A stretch of 64,000 bases of DNA from Ursus arctos (taxonomy: Eukaryota > Chordata > Mammalia > Carnivora > Ursidae), in the NCBI RefSeq assembly GCF_023065955.2, contig NW_026622886.1:12968001-13032000 (forward strand), written 5' to 3'. The notes under the pieces were generated by a model, which saw only the letters and a program-made list of their open reading frames with translations, was not told the origin of the DNA and did not search any database. The translations under genes and the position numbers were made by a program. Within the stretch, counting starts at the first letter, position 1, and each line of letters begins with the position of its first letter. This document shows positions 1 to 13,275 of this stretch, piece by piece.

Positions 1-3000
1 AAAGGGATGGAATACCATCTTTCACGCCAATGGACCTCAAAAGAAAGCTGGGGCAGCAATTCTCATATCAGAGAGATTGGATTTTAAACTAGACTATAGT
101 TAGAGATACAGAAGGGCACTATATTATTCTTAAAGGATGTATCCAACAAGTGGACATGACAATTATAAATATATATGCCCCCAACAGGGGAGCAGCAAGA
201 TACACAAGCCAACTCTTAACCAGAATAAAGAGACACACATAGATAAAAATACGTTAATTGTAAGGGAACTGAACACTCCACTATCAGAAATAGACAGAAC
301 ACCCATGCAAAAAATCAACAAAGAAACAAGGGCTTTGAATGCCATACTCAACGAGTTGGACCTCATAGATATATATAGAACACTACACCCCAGAACCAAA
401 GAATACTTATTCTATTCTAATGCCCATGGAACATTCTCAAGAATAGACAATGTTCTGGGACACAAAACAGGTCTCAACCGATACCAAAAGACTGAAATTA
501 TTCCCGGCATATTCTCAGACCACAATGCTTTGAAACTGGAACTCAACCACAAGGAAAAATTTGGAAGAAACTCAAACACTTGGAGACTAAGAACCATCCT
601 GCTCAGGAATGACTCGATAAACCAGGAAATCAAAAATCAATTTAAACAATTTATGGAGACCAACGAGAATGAAAATACAACAGTCCAAAGCCTATGGGAT
701 ACTGCAAAGGCAGTCCTAAGGGGGAAATACATAGCCATCCAAGCCTCACTCAAAAGAATAGAAAAATCTAGGGGCGCCTGGGTGGCACAGCGGTTAAGCG
801 TCTGCCTTCGGCTCAGGGCGTGATCCCGGCGTTACGGGATCGAGCCCCACAACAGGCTCCTCCGCTATGAGCCTGCTTCTTCCTCTCCCACTCCCCCTGC
901 TTGTGTTCCCTCTCTCGCTGGCTGTCTCTATCCTGTCGAATAAATAAATAAAATCTTAAAAAAAAAAAAAAAGAATAGAAAAATCTAAAATGCAGTTTTT
1001 ATATTCTCACCTCAAGAAGCTGGAACAGCAAGAGAGGGACAGGCCTAATCCACTCACGAGGAAGCAGTTGACCAAGATTAGAGCAGAAATCAATGAATTA
1101 GAAACCAGGAGTACATTAGAGCAGATCAACAGAACTAGAAGCTGGTTCTTTGAGAGAATCAATAAAATTGACAGACCACTGGCAAGACTTATCCAAAAGA
1201 ATAGAGAAAGGACCCAAATTAATAAAATTATGAATGAAAAAGGAGAGGTCACAACCAACACCAATGAAATTGGAAGGATTATTAGAAACTTTTATAAACA
1301 GCTTTACGCCAATAAATTAAGAAATCTGGAAGAGATGGAGGTCTTCCTGGAAACCTATAAACTACCAAGATTGAAACAGGAAGAAATTGATTTCTTAAAC
1401 AGGCCAATTAATTATGAAGAGATTGAGTCAGTGATAAACAACCTTCAAAAAACAAAACTCCAGGCCCGGATGGTTTTCCTGGGGAATTCTACCAAACATT
1501 CAAAGAAGAAATAATACCTATTCTCCTAAAGCTATTTCAAAAAATAGAAACAGAAGGAAAGCTACCAAACTCATTCTATGAGGCCAATATTACCTTGATC
1601 CCCAAACCAGGCAAAGACCCCCTCAAAAAGGAGAGTTACAGACCGATTTCCCTAATGAATATGGACGCCAAAATCCTCAACAAGATCCTGGCTAATAGAA
1701 TCCAACAGTACATTAAAAGGATTATCCATCATGACCAAGTGGGATTCATCCCTGGAAGCAAGGGTGGTTCAACATTCGCAAATCTATCAGTGTCTTAGAT
1801 TTTATCCAGAAAGAAAAATTCAAAAATCATATGATTCTCTCAATAGATGCAGAAAAAGCATTTGACAAAATACAGCATCCTTTCCTGATTAAAACCCTTC
1901 AGAGTGTAGGGATAGAGGGTACATTCCTCAATCTCATAAAAACCATCTATGAAAAGCCTACAGCAAATACCATTCTCAATGGGGAAAAGCTGGAAGCCTT
2001 TCCCTTAAGATTAGGAACACGACAAGGATGCCCACTCTCGCCACTATTATTCAACATAGTACTAGAAATCCTTGCAACAGCAATCAGACAACAAAAAGGG
2101 ATAAAAGGTATCCAAATCAACAAAGAAGAAGTCAAAATGTCTCTCTTTGCAGATGACATGATACTCTATATGGAAAACCCAAAAGAATCCACTCCCAAAC
2201 TATTAGAAGTTATAGAGCAATTAAGTAATGTGGCAGGATACAAAATCTATGCTCAGAAATCAGCTGCATTTCTATACACGAATAATGAGACTGAAGAAAG
2301 AGAAATTAGGGAATCTATCCCATTTACAATAGCACCAAAAACCATACGTTACCTTGGAATTAACATAACCAGAGACGTAAAGGATCTATACTCTAGAAAC
2401 TATAATCACTCTTGAAAGACATTGAGGAAGACACAAAAAGATGGAAAAATATTCCATGCTCATGGATCGGAAGAATTAACATAGTTAAAATGTCCATGCT
2501 ACCCAGAGCAATCTACACTTTCAATGCTATCCCGATCAAAATACCGAGGACATTTTTCAAACAACTGGAACAAATAGTCCTTAAATTTGTATGGAACCAG
2601 AAAATGCCCCGAATCTCCAAGGAACTGTTGAAAAGGAAAAACAAAGCTGGGGGCATCACAATGCCGGATTTTAAGCTGTACTACAAAGCTGTGATCACAA
2701 AGACAGCATGGTACTGGCATATAAACAGACACATAGACCAATGGAACAGAATAGAGAACCCAGAAATGGACCCTCGGCTCTTTGGGCAACTAATCTTTGA
2801 TAAAGCAGGAAAAAACATCTGGTGGAAAAAAGACAGTCTCTTTAATAAATGGTGCTGGGAAAACTGGACAGCTACATGCAAAAGAATGAAACTTGACCAC
2901 TCTCTCACACCATACACAGAGATAAACTCCAAATGGATGAAAGACCTCGATGTGAGACAGGAATCCATCAAAATCCTAGAGGAGAACATAGGCAGCAACC

Positions 3001-4158
3001 TCTATGACACCGGCCACAGCAACCTTTTTCATGACACTGCTCCAAAGGCAAGAGAAACAAAAGATAAAATGAACTTGTGGGACTTCATCAAGATAAAAAG
3101 CTTCTGCACAGCCAAGGAAACAGTCAAAAATACTAAGAGGCAGCCCACGGAATGGGAGAATATATTTGCAAATGATGCTACAGATAAAAAACTGGCATCC
3201 AAGATCTACAAAGAACTTCTCAAACTCAATACACAAGAAACAAATAAACAAATCATAAAATGGGCAGAAGATATGAACAGACACTTTTCCAATGAAGACA
3301 TACAAATGGCTAACAGACACATGAAAAAATGTTCAAAATCATTAATCATCAGGGAAATTCAAATCAAAACCACACTAAGATACCACCTTATGCCAGTTAG
3401 AATGGCAAAAATTGACAAGGCAAGAAACAACAATTGCTGGAGAGGATGTGGAAAAAGGGGATCCCTCCTACATTGTTGGTGGGAATGCAAGTTGGTACAG
3501 CCACTCTGAAACAGTGTGGAGGTCCCTTAAAAAGTTAAAAATTGAGCTACCCTATGACCCAGCCATTGCACTACTGGGTATTTACCCCAAAGATACAGAC
3601 GTAGTGAAGAGAAGGGCCATATGCACCCCAATGTTCATAGCAGCATTGTCCACAATAGCCAAAGCGTGGAAGGAGCCAAGATGCCCTTCAACAGATGACT
3701 GGATTAAGAAGTTGTGGTCCATATATACAATGGAATATTACTCAGCTATCAGAAAGAACAAGTTCTCAACATTTGCTGCAACATGGATGGCACTGGAGGA
3801 GATAATGCTAAGTGAAATAAGTCAAGCAGATAAAGACAATTATATGATTTCTCTCATCTATGGAACATAAGAACTAGGAAGATCGGTAGGGGAAGAAAGG
3901 GATAAAGAAAGGGGGGTAATCAGAAGGGGAATGAAACATGAGAGACTATGGACTCTGAGAAACAAAATGAGGGCTTCAGAGGGGAGGGGGTGGGGGAATG
4001 GGATAGACTGGTTATGGGTAGTAAGGAGGGCACGTATTGCATGGTGCACTGGGTGTTATACGCAACTAATGAATCATCGAACTTTACATCAGAAACCAGG
4101 GATGTACTGTATGGTGACTAACATAATATAATAAAAAAACATTAAAATAAAAAAAAAG
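1..4158 (+). mobile_element. L1 retrotransposon, ORF2 and 3' UTR, 5' end beyond window, inactive
   Basis: ORF2 pieces cover the end of the endonuclease domain (GTFSRIDN, SDHNAL at about 429-530) and the reverse transcriptase with FADD at about 2146-2157. The C-terminal region runs to about 3870, followed by a 3' UTR and an A-rich tail ending near 4158. The frame is broken many times: stops near 95-125, shifts near 1450-1500, 1770-1830 and 2400, a TGA at about 3508 where the family has Trp, and a further shift shortly after. A Can-SINE interrupts it at 771-970. It lies in PARPBP intron 4, antisense to the gene. Confidence 0.92.
771..970 (+). mobile_element. Young Can-SINE inserted in the L1
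   Basis: It has the tRNA-derived head, body 'ggcgtgatcccggcgtta', CT-rich 3' part, AATAAATAAATAAAATCTT and a poly(A) tail. It is flanked by a perfect 17-base duplication AAGAATAGAAAAATCTA (754-770 and 971-987), so it is a clean insertion made after the L1. Confidence 0.95.
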
Positions 4159-7100
4159 CTTAAATATTAACCCTCTAAAAATTTTTTCTTAAATATTAAA
4201 AATATGAGACAAATGTTACCTTTGGAGAGGGGCTCCCTGATCTCCTAGTATAGAACAGTAATTCATTTACTGCCTTTCTTATCACCCTGTTATAACTATG
4301 CATATTAGTCAATTATAATTCCCTGCATAGATCTTAATGGTTTCTGGTGCTGTGCATTTTCTTAATCTTTCTACTACTTCATGAATTCTAGGAGAGCAAA
4401 TGATGTACCCTTAAGGCCTAAAAGAATGACTGGCATTATTGCAGGTAATCAGTCCATTTTGTTAACAGGTTCTCAATTAGTTTTTGTTCAATGATAAACG
4501 AAAAAAGCTTAATACGTGTATTTGGTCCTTTTAGAAATTTCAAAATGAAAACTATTGATAAAAACGTACTTGGGATCAAATAAGCACTCATATAATTGTA
4601 TTACATTGCCTTAAAAAAAATTACTCCAAGCTACAACTAAATTAAAATCACCCTTAAGATCCACCCTAAAATATTACAACTTAAGGCATAATATAGTTTT
4701 CTACTTAGATTTCAAGTGTCCTTTTATCTTTACTTTTAGTGTAAATCATAATACTTCATGTGAATCTATAATACAAAAGTTTCCATTTTAACTGCACAGT
4801 TCAATAGTCTAAAACATATGAATCTCCTCTTTATCTTATCCTTTCACATTTCAAAAGCGTAACACATTTTGTGAAAAATCAAAAGAAAGAAAAAGTGACA
4901 TTCAGATTGCAATTAGAAACTTCAGTTTTTATACATTTGATTTCATTCAATCCCTGTTTTACTGTGCTTCTGCTGTCCAAAAATAATGAGAATTTACCAA
5001 AATGTATATATCTGATCCTTACTGGGTACAAACCAGGGCTTAAACCATCACATCTACAACTTGTTCTTTAAGGCTAGCAAATTCTGCCCTTCTGATCTAT
5101 GATGCTAGACGAACATCAGGGAAAAACATCTTGGAGTCCTCACAGTTAGAGTGTTTCTTTTAACTCATGGCTGCAATTGGAAATCTATCCCTATCATTAT
5201 GGTCATATAACATGGCAGTTATGGTTTCCCTGCTCTTGTATTTGCAAGTGTGTTTTAAAGAGGCTCTCTGGAAAAGCATTCCACATAAATACAGTTAGGA
5301 TGTCCAGAAGCAAGGGCCTAAATTGAAAAAATCCACAAGATTGAGGCTTTTACCAAGATACCAAAAATAAAGATAATGTTCTGTTTATTTATTTAATAAA
5401 CTGATTCAATCCATACCACAAAGTATTTGCAATGTTTGTTTAGAAGTTGAACAATTTTATTTAAGCTTTCTGGCAATTCCATGTTTCTTTTCCTATCCAT
5501 TAATTATTACTGAAATGCAGATATTCAATCTCAATTTGAAGAAAGTTTTCCTAGATTGAGATTAATAATTTATACAGTTATTTTTTTACTTTCTTTGCCA
5601 AACACATAAATTCTTACATATAATGACCAAAAAAAAGAGTTGGACTAGAACTAATATACCAGTAGAATTTTTTATTTAACTGATGATTTTCTTTTAGGGC
5701 TTTTATTTCATTTTTTCCCTTCTCTACTTCAGAACTTCTAAAGCAGTTTAGTACCTTAGGAAAAATAATGTAAGGAAGCAAAAATATTGTTTCTCAAATT
5801 CATGCCATTCATCTACTTGATGACTATGGTGTGGCATTAGTAAGCTACATTTTGTGATCAAAATATATCTATGCAAGACTGAGCCCGAAAAGTCACTTTG
5901 GAATTTTAAAAGAAAAACATTGCCTTCCAAAAATACTTTGCAAAAAGAAAAATTAGAAGTCTGCAAGTAACAGAAAAATAGTTGAGAGGAGGCTGCTACC
6001 TCAACAGTCCTCATGAAATCTAATCTATTGGCTAGCAGAGGATTAACACAATGAAACTATCACTGTTTTTTAAAATGAGAAAACTATATGCTTGCAGTGA
6101 AGACCCATTAGTTTCTATATGCTATACTCTTTTTTTCATGGATATCCATTTAAGATAACATTTTATATCCATAAGCGAAAAATTATAAACACCTAGGTAT
6201 TTTACACATACAAATTAGCTAATTTCTCTTAAGATACAATAACAATTATTGTTTCCTCCCTATACAGCCTGTAAGATAAATCAGAGAGAAGAATAAGTGA
6301 TCAACTCTCTTGATATATGAATGTACCCCTTAAATACCAATGAGAAAAGACCAGGCATTTGGTAAACATTTTACCAATATTTGGGACAGGAGGGAAAAAC
6401 AATGTAAGTGAAAAATTAACTTCAAGCAAGAGAAAATAGTTACAAATCACTGAAAGGAATCACATCTGGGCAGAAAATATTGAAAGATGGACTTGGAGTA
6501 TTTTGTTACGCCAGAAAAAAGGGAAGTGCTAAGAAGTCTAATAGGGAATGTAAAAAAGATACAGAAGCCAGCTTGAACGGAAGCCCTCCATTTTAGCATC
6601 AAAGATTAATGACTGCAATTAATTTTAAAACTGAATAAATAAAAATTCATGAGTTCATAGCAATAAATACACACATAAAAAAAGGAGAAAGATAAATTTA
6701 AAAAAATCTAATTTGTATCCTATCTTATAAATAACTATAATCCCAACTCCTAAACTGGTAATGAAAGAGAAAGAATTAAGTAGTGACTCTGACATTCTTA
6801 GGGAACTAGTTCCCTAAATAGCTTTATCTTACCAAGCTCTGCTTTACTGAGAAATGTCAGCTAATTAATGTAAAGACACGACAGAGTTAGAAACTCACCA
6901 TTTTGCAAACACTAAAGAAATAACTGATTCAAACAAGGATCATGAATGCACGTGCAAAATCACTGGGTAAAAGGCTGCTGGGAAACAGGGAATTTACAGT
7001 GTCACCCCACAGATTTTGGCTCACAGCAAAGAGAGATCTGGCAATTTGGGACAACTTGAGTTTGTGTTCCTAATGTGGTCCTCACCATCAGTTATGAAGT

Positions 7101-7839
7101 ATTTGTTATGAAACGTTAAACCTCAATCTAAGCAAGCTTTTGCATAAAACTTTCAGTTTACTGGAAATAGAGGAACAAGATAAATAATACCAGGAGAAAT
7201 TAAATAGATAAATAAGAAGAGAAAAAGACTAAGGGGAATTCTTCTAGATTAAAAGAATCTAAAGAGATATAAAACCATTTGGGGGACAAATGGAGAAATC
7301 TGAATAGGGAAGACAGTAAGTGATATTAGGGAATACTTATGTTTTCTTATATATGATAATGATATTATGGCCATGCCTTTACTTTCAGGAAACGATATGC
7401 TGAAGAACTTTAGGGATTAAATGTCATGATGTTAGAAACTTAACTTTCAAATACAGCAGAAAAACTTATTAGAAGCAGATGTTCAAGCACATAAGTCTAG
7501 GAAGTAGGTGCACAGGTATTTAATTTTGGCCAGTGACAAATATATTTCTTAAAGTGCCATCTGTATGGCATGGGACTTATGGGAGAACCTGCCTTAACAA
7601 TATTTTCTTAAAAATGAAGAAGCTGATTCATCAAACTGAATGAAGAAGATGGATTTAGATATGTTGAATGTAATTTTACTGCTTTTTCTAATACTCCTAA
7701 ATTTTTATCTTGTCAATGATGATTTTATTTACCATAGAAACCTCCATAAACATAATCCCCATGGTTAGTAAGGAGTTACTATATTTAATTAGGTACCTAG
7801 CATAGCATTTAACAGAAGGTAAATTATATTAGACAAAAC

Positions 7840-7867
7840 CTGTGGTTTGTTTTCTGTGGTTTGTTTG
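7840..7867 (+). repeat. Two tandem 14-base units CTGTGGTTTGTTT(T/G)
   Basis: Two adjacent copies each contain TGTGGTTT, which matches the RUNX consensus. They lie 415 bases beyond exon 4, in PARPBP intron 4. Any function is speculative. Confidence 0.7.
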
Positions 7868-8281
7868 CACAAGAAACTCTATTATCACAATTTGTGATGT
7901 ATCAGTTATCTACTGCAAAGGAGACAGAACAGATTTTTCAATTGTACATATCCTCGCAAGAATCATTCATTTAAAACCGTAAGTGAATTTACCAAATACA
8001 AAGATTCAAAGAGTTCTGGCAACCTAGACCTTCCAATTACTTTTCAGAGACTTAAGAGTGATACCTATTTTTGCACACTGCCTGTTACCTTGGCCCAAAA
8101 CCAGGAAGAAACTGATTGTTAGGCTCTCAGCAGTCTCTAATGTATTACTCTTTGCAAATACAGTTTTGTCTAAACAAATTAAAAACTTTAAAAAATTAAT
8201 AATAATAACTGTAATGCACAAACTCACAGTGATTTGAAGAGGATCATATCCTGCTTTAATCTACTCACAATTTATCAGTAC

Positions 8282-8389
8282 CTTTTCATTATCCTGGTTG
8301 TGTTTACTCATTGGTGATCTTGGTACATAAAGATCAGTTTCATCAGCTACTACATACTGTCTCCCAGACAGAAAATCCCGTAGTTGACT
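8282..8389 (-). CDS. PARPBP: PARPBP exon 4 (residues 130-165)
   Basis: The acceptor reads TTTTCTACAG and the donor AAAAG|GTACTG, which departs from consensus at positions +4 to +6. The exon is 108 bases, 36 codons, phase 0 at both ends. The peptide starts SQLRDFLSGRQYVVADETDL and ends ...HNQDNEK, which fits the corresponding part of human PARI. It is too short to stand out as an ORF and was found by translating between candidate splice sites. A 36-base tandem duplication lies 145 bases upstream in intron 3. The next exon is not in the window. Confidence 0.9.
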
Positions 8390-8534
8390 CTGTAGAAAAC
8401 ACAGGAGGTTACTAATGATAAGGTGCTATGACAACTATAAAAAATGTTTCACACCAAGCTATACATAGTGTCACTGATATTCCAGTGTACAGTATTATTA
8501 CCTGATCTTTGTTGGCAGTAAGTGCATATGGAGT

Positions 8535-8606
8535 TAAACTTTCTAACATAATGCTTGTTTCCAATGGCTGTAAACTTTCTAACATAATGTTTGTTTCCAA
8601 TGGCTA
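8535..8606. repeat. 36-base tandem duplication
   Basis: The unit starting TAAACTTTCTAACATAATG occurs twice in direct succession (8535-8570 and 8571-8606). There is one internal C/T difference and one at the last base, so the duplication is fairly recent. It lies in PARPBP intron 3, 145 bases upstream of the exon 4 acceptor. Confidence 0.9.
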
Positions 8607-9031
8607 TACTCATAAGAGTTCACAAGTTTAGAGTTAAAAGATAACCTTGGAAATTTAATCTGAGCTTTTAGTTTTTATAGAAAAAAATGAATGACAAAGA
8701 AAAGGCTTACCTAAGGCACACAATAAATGCTTCATCTTGGAATTATATATAAGTAAACCTAATGTCCTAACAGCATAATATTTCAAACAAAATAAGAATC
8801 TCCATGAAAAAATAATTTATAAAGACATTTGCTTTCACCCTAGCACAGTACTCAACATCTCCATTATTTGTTCTAAGGGATCTAAGGTTATATAGGCTTT
8901 CACACACCCCATTCCTAATGAGTCAACCTGGAGGGAAGGTACAAACTGAATTAATGAAGTCTAATGAGACTGCAAACCACTTGTCCTCTCAGCCATTGCA
9001 AAATTATAACTAAAACAACTCACCAATATAT

Positions 9032-9074
9032 ACTTTTTTTCTTTTCTTTTTTAATTTAAATTCAATTAGCCAAT
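9032..9074 (-). mobile_element. Very short L1 3' end fragment
   Basis: The sequence (T-rich start, then AATTTAAATTCAATTAGCCAATA) matches the antisense L1 tail and 3' end seen at 20399-20450. Only about 43 bases remain. No target duplication was identified. Confidence 0.5.
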
Positions 9075-9120
9075 ACCAAAAAAATCATTTTGGGAGAATT
9101 TGTGTTTGACAATCACTGTT

Positions 9121-9355
9121 GTTTTTTTTTAATTATTTTAATTCCAGTATAGTTAACAGTATTTTATTAGTTTATTAGTTTCAGATATACAATATAGTGA
9201 TTCAACACCTCTATACATTACCCAGTGCTCATCACAAGAAGTGCACTCATTAATTCCCATCACGTATTTCACTCGTTCCCCCACCTACCTCCCCTTTGGT
9301 AACCATCAGTTTGTCCTCCATACTTAAGAGTCTGTTTCTCGGTGTGTCTCTTTTT
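9121..9355 (-). mobile_element. L1 3' UTR fragment, antisense
   Basis: Poly(T), then 'tccagtatagttaacag', and later 'acccagtgctcatcacaagaagtgc' and 'ggtaaccatcagtttg', are reverse-strand carnivore L1 3' UTR. It is truncated at its 5' end and older than the 10115 copy. Confidence 0.8.
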
Positions 9356-10114
9356 TAAAAAATAATTTACTATTTAACAAATTTTGAATAGAGGTAGTCC
9401 TCACACTTGTAGTTCGTATGTTTTCAGAAGAGATGTTAAAAGCAAAGATTTATTCTTCCATAAATACAATGTTATTTTTTAAATGGGATAATATTACCCT
9501 TTGGTTTAAAACTATTTTCATGTTTAATGACATATAAAGTACAATATTCTAGATCAGTTCAGTGAGTATGGTCCAAGGACTCCTGAGGTCCCCAAGACCC
9601 ATTCTGGGGACCCAGGAGTTTCTCCATTTTCCAACTATGTACCAATGTGAATCCAAATTTTCTTTATATAATCAAAACAACATATCAAACAGAAACAGAC
9701 ATGAGAATCCACACATGACATCAAGGATATTTCTAAAAATGTAAAACAGTGTCACTATTCTCACAATTTTTGTATTCTTGGAAAATTTATTCATAAAATA
9801 CTATTCACAGTAACACGTAATAGATTTGTTATTACTATTTTAATAACTGATACTTTAAACATATCTCAATTTTAATCTTTAATATCAACAGATATAACTC
9901 ATATAAACAAAATCTCCTTATAGTCCTAAATAATTTTTAAGAGTACAAAGGGGTTCCTAGACCTAAAAATGTGACAAGGATTCTAGATAATATAGAGTAA
10001 AGCTTTCTAAGGTAATCACAAAAACCACAATGGATTTCCTGTGATACACTATTAATTTTACTGACTTATACCTTCCTGATTTGATAAGTTGTTATTCAAT
10101 TTAATCCTCTTTTT

Positions 10115-10325
10115 TTAAATAATTTTTGTTATATTAGTCACCATACAGTACATCCCCAGTTTTTGATGCAATGTTCCATGATTCATTATTTGCGTACAAC
10201 ACCCAGGGCACTATGCAATATGTGCCCTCCTTAATACCCATCGCCAGCCTATCCCAGTCCTCCGACCCCTTCCCCTCTGAAGCCCTCAGTTTGTTTCCCA
10301 GAGTCCACAGTCTCTCATGGTTCAT
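10115..10325 (-). mobile_element. 5'-truncated L1 3' end with target-site duplication
   Basis: This is the reverse complement of the same 3' UTR seen at about 3925-4130 (GGGTGTTGTACGCAAATAATG and so on). It is flanked by the perfect 16-base duplication ATTTAATCCTCTTTTT (10099-10114 and 10326-10341). It is a clean truncated insertion of about 210 bases. Confidence 0.92.
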
Positions 10326-11163
10326 ATTTAATCCTCTTTTTAGCTATATTTTTCCATCCAATTAATGGTTACCTTCACTTTACTGTACTCACATCAGACC
10401 CATTTCTTTATCATTATTTAGAAGTGAAATGACTGCTGCTTACCCCCAACAAACTACAATATTTAGCCATTTTAATTTTAAACTAATATCAGAATCTCCC
10501 TTAGTATAAGCCTTCCATTTTAGCACACATATTCCCAATCCATCCTTATCATTTTAACTAGACACACATACCCTCCAAGTTTCATTGCTCATTACCATCT
10601 TCCCCTAGACAGATATCTGCTCTCCAGTTCATCTGTTTAATTATTATGGTCTTTAAAAGGGCAACTTCTTCACTTGAAGTATGAAGATGACATTCTTCAA
10701 ATTTTTGCATATCCTCACAAATCCTTCCTTTAACTTAGCTGGTAAGCGATACCTTGTTGAGGATAAGATTCTTAGGTCACTGTCCTCTTCTTCCAAGACA
10801 TGTTATTTAATCACTGTTCTTTTTAAATAACTTGTTCTTTCCACCAGGAAACTTAAAATATTTATCTTTATCCTAAAGAGTTCGGAAATTTTACCAGGGT
10901 ATATCTAGGTATGTGTCTTTTCAATACAGCCTGGAACTTCATAAACACTCTTAATTAACAAACTTAGAGAAATTTTATTATAACAAATGTGGTTAGAAGG
11001 AATATTTTATTTAATCATGACTTCTTCTGTATCTGTTCCTTTTTCTCTTCTGGAATTCCTATCATGTGTTATGCTAAATCCTCTAGATTCAACCTCCAAG
11101 TTTCTTAAATTTCCTTTAAGATTTCTTCATCTTCATATTTTTCTCTCTGTACTTTATATTTTT

Positions 11164-11360
11164 TAAAGATTGTTTTTTTAAAAAGATTTTATTTGAGAGA
11201 GAGAAAGAGAGAGAGCGAGAGAGATCACAAGCAGGGGGAAGAGGGAGAAGCAGGCTCCCTGCTGAGTAGGGAGCCCAACATGGGGCTCGATCCCAGAACC
11301 CTAGGATCATGACCTGAGCCGAAGGGAGGCACTTAACCGACTGAGCCACCCAGGTGCCCC
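11164..11360 (-). mobile_element. Can-SINE, antisense
   Basis: The plus strand reads AAAGATTTTATTTGAGAGAG, a GA-rich tract, GAAGCAGGCTCCC, and ends GAGCCACCCAGGTGCCCC, the reverse complement of a Can-SINE. The likely target duplication is TGTACTTTATATTTTT against TGTGCTTTAAATATTT (11148 and 11361), with mismatches, so it is of middle age. Confidence 0.9.
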
Positions 11361-12281
11361 TGTGCTTTAAATATTTATTGTATTTGACTTTCAGAACTCT
11401 AATTTGTGTCTGAATTCATCTGTTGCATTGGGAAGACTTTTCTTTTTTCTCCTTTTTTTAAATCTAGAAAGTCTTACGTTTAGGTGTATCCTTGAACTTC
11501 CTTGAGTACTTACTATATTTATGGATTCAAGTTGTCATTCACCACTAAGAGCTCTGTTCTATTGGTCACATGTGTTCTGAGTTAACTCATCTTTCTGTGA
11601 CTGCTGGGAGTCCCTAAGTGGCTGTTGCTTTTCTTCATTGGCTCTTTGAGGCTCAACCTTGACTGTTGAGGTAACTTAAGTGATGACAATTTTACAAGTA
11701 ACAGAAATTGAAATAGTCTCTACTCTTTATGAAGCATTAGTGGGAAAATAAACAGGATAGCAGTCACCTGCTTAAGCCAAGGGAGAGTCTTTTTGTGGTC
11801 TCTCAAGCATCACCAAAAGTATGCCCATCCATTCAGCTACTTCTTGCCTTCCAGAGTCAGAGAATCCCGGCACACTCACAGAGGGTATTTGTTGACCTTC
11901 CTCAGAAAATCCCCAGATTTTGGAGGACTGCTAAGCTCTTCTTGAGATCTACCATTTCTTCTCCTTGGGCTAGGTCTCCAATGTTCTTCAGATAATTGTT
12001 CAATTCATGATAAAGCAAACTCTGTACCAGTTATCTCTACTTGGACTCCATTTAGAATTCAAGGCCTTATATGCTCCCGGATGTTCACAGGCCCTGCATC
12101 CATGTTCCCCAGGAGATGAATTATAATGTATGAAATACAGGGGAGAGGGGCATTGTTCAAGTTATCATGTTCCCAGAACATCCCTGTCTAACCTTTATCT
12201 TAATTCCTCATAATTTCTGCTTATTTAGGCTACAATTAATAAGAAAGATACATAAGCATATGTATATTTAAAGACACTTGT

Positions 12282-12467
12282 AGGGGCATTGGGTGGTTTA
12301 GTCAGTTAAGCATCTCACTCTTGGTTTCAGCTCAGATTATGATTTCATGGGTTGTGGGATCAAACCCCTCATCAGACTCTGCTCAGCAGGGGGGATCTGC
12401 TTGGAGATTCTCTCCCCCTACCCCTCTCCTCTCTCTCTCTCTCTCTCAAATAAATAAATCTTTCTTT
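12282..12467 (+). mobile_element. Can-SINE, older
   Basis: It shows a diverged head (GGGGCATTGGGTGGTTTAGTC), a (CT)n tract and CAAATAAATAAATC tail. The flanks TTAAAGACACTT and TTAAGATACTT look like a decayed target duplication. Confidence 0.88.
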
Positions 12468-13062
12468 TAAGATACTTTTACCATAAATTAGGGTTATTTT
12501 AATGCATTTTTGAGGAAATCAATCTAGGGATCTATTTTCCTGCTCACTTTTTCTTCACTGGAAATTTCCCTAGAGCAAACAAGTATCAGAGATCAAATCT
12601 CCCATTTTAAGTGCAGAAAAATTTCAACTTCACATACTATCATCTCAGCAGCTTCCACTCCTTTCCTGATGTTCTGCAGAAGAATGTGTTGATATTTGGA
12701 GACACAGAACTCCCTCCAATGTAGACCTCTATATCTCATAATATAGTTGATGCACTTAAATGAAGAGGCTTATTAGAAGATTTAGACAGGAGCGAAGGAT
12801 AAGGTGAAAACAATGTGCCCAAAAACCTCAGGCAGATTATATGCTCCCTGGCTTATCAGAAGATTCTCTTTGTTGTTCCTACAATCCAATACTTGGGTTT
12901 GATTAGCCTCTCTAAATTAACTGTATGAAAAGTAGTCAAAAATCTTGCTCTACAAGCAAATAAAATATAGGTAGGGAGGAATTAAAAAAAACTATCTTCC
13001 CTCACAAGTATCTTTACCATAGTGCGGGTATGCATGTGTGTCTCAGAAAGTTACAACAGGGG

Positions 13063-13275
13063 GCCACCTGGGTGGCTCAGTTGGTTAAGCATCTGCCTTT
13101 GGCTCAGATCATGATCCCAGGGTCCTGGGACTGAGCCCCAAAGCCGACATTGAGCCCTGTGTTGGGCTACACGGGGAGCCTGCTTTTTCCTCTCCCTCTT
13201 GCCTCCCCCCCCAAACTCGTGTTCTCTCTCGTTCTCTCTCTCAAATAAATAAATAAAATCTTTAAAAAAAAAAAA
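13063..13275 (+). mobile_element. Can-SINE
   Basis: Head GCCACCTGGGTGGCTCAG, CT-rich body, AAATAAATAAATAAAATC and poly(A). The 14-base duplication AGTTA(C/T)AACAGGGG flanks it (13049-13062 and 13276-13289) with one difference. Confidence 0.93.

Larger units (their letters stand above)
1..8281 (-). other. PARPBP intron 4 (partial)
   Basis: Apart from the L1 at 1-4158, the 4159-8281 stretch is AT-rich intronic DNA. I see no exon, RNA gene or clear repeat in it beyond a short tandem TGTGGTTTG repeat at 7840-7867. ORFs here (for example 4871-5071 and 5748-6014) show no recognisable protein. Confidence 0.7.

Noticed and set aside
137..3870. Several long ORFs (228, 174, 194, 365 and 152 codons) that look like separate genes
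   Set aside because: They are pieces of one broken L1 ORF2, in different frames, with a SINE inserted.
1..8281. Search for PARPBP exon 5 left of exon 4
   Set aside because: No sequence on the minus strand fits the next part of the protein; it must be beyond the left edge.
8412..8600. ORF with repeated peptide (METNIMLESLQPLETSIMLESL)
   Set aside because: The repeat is only the translation of the 36-base tandem duplication in an intron.
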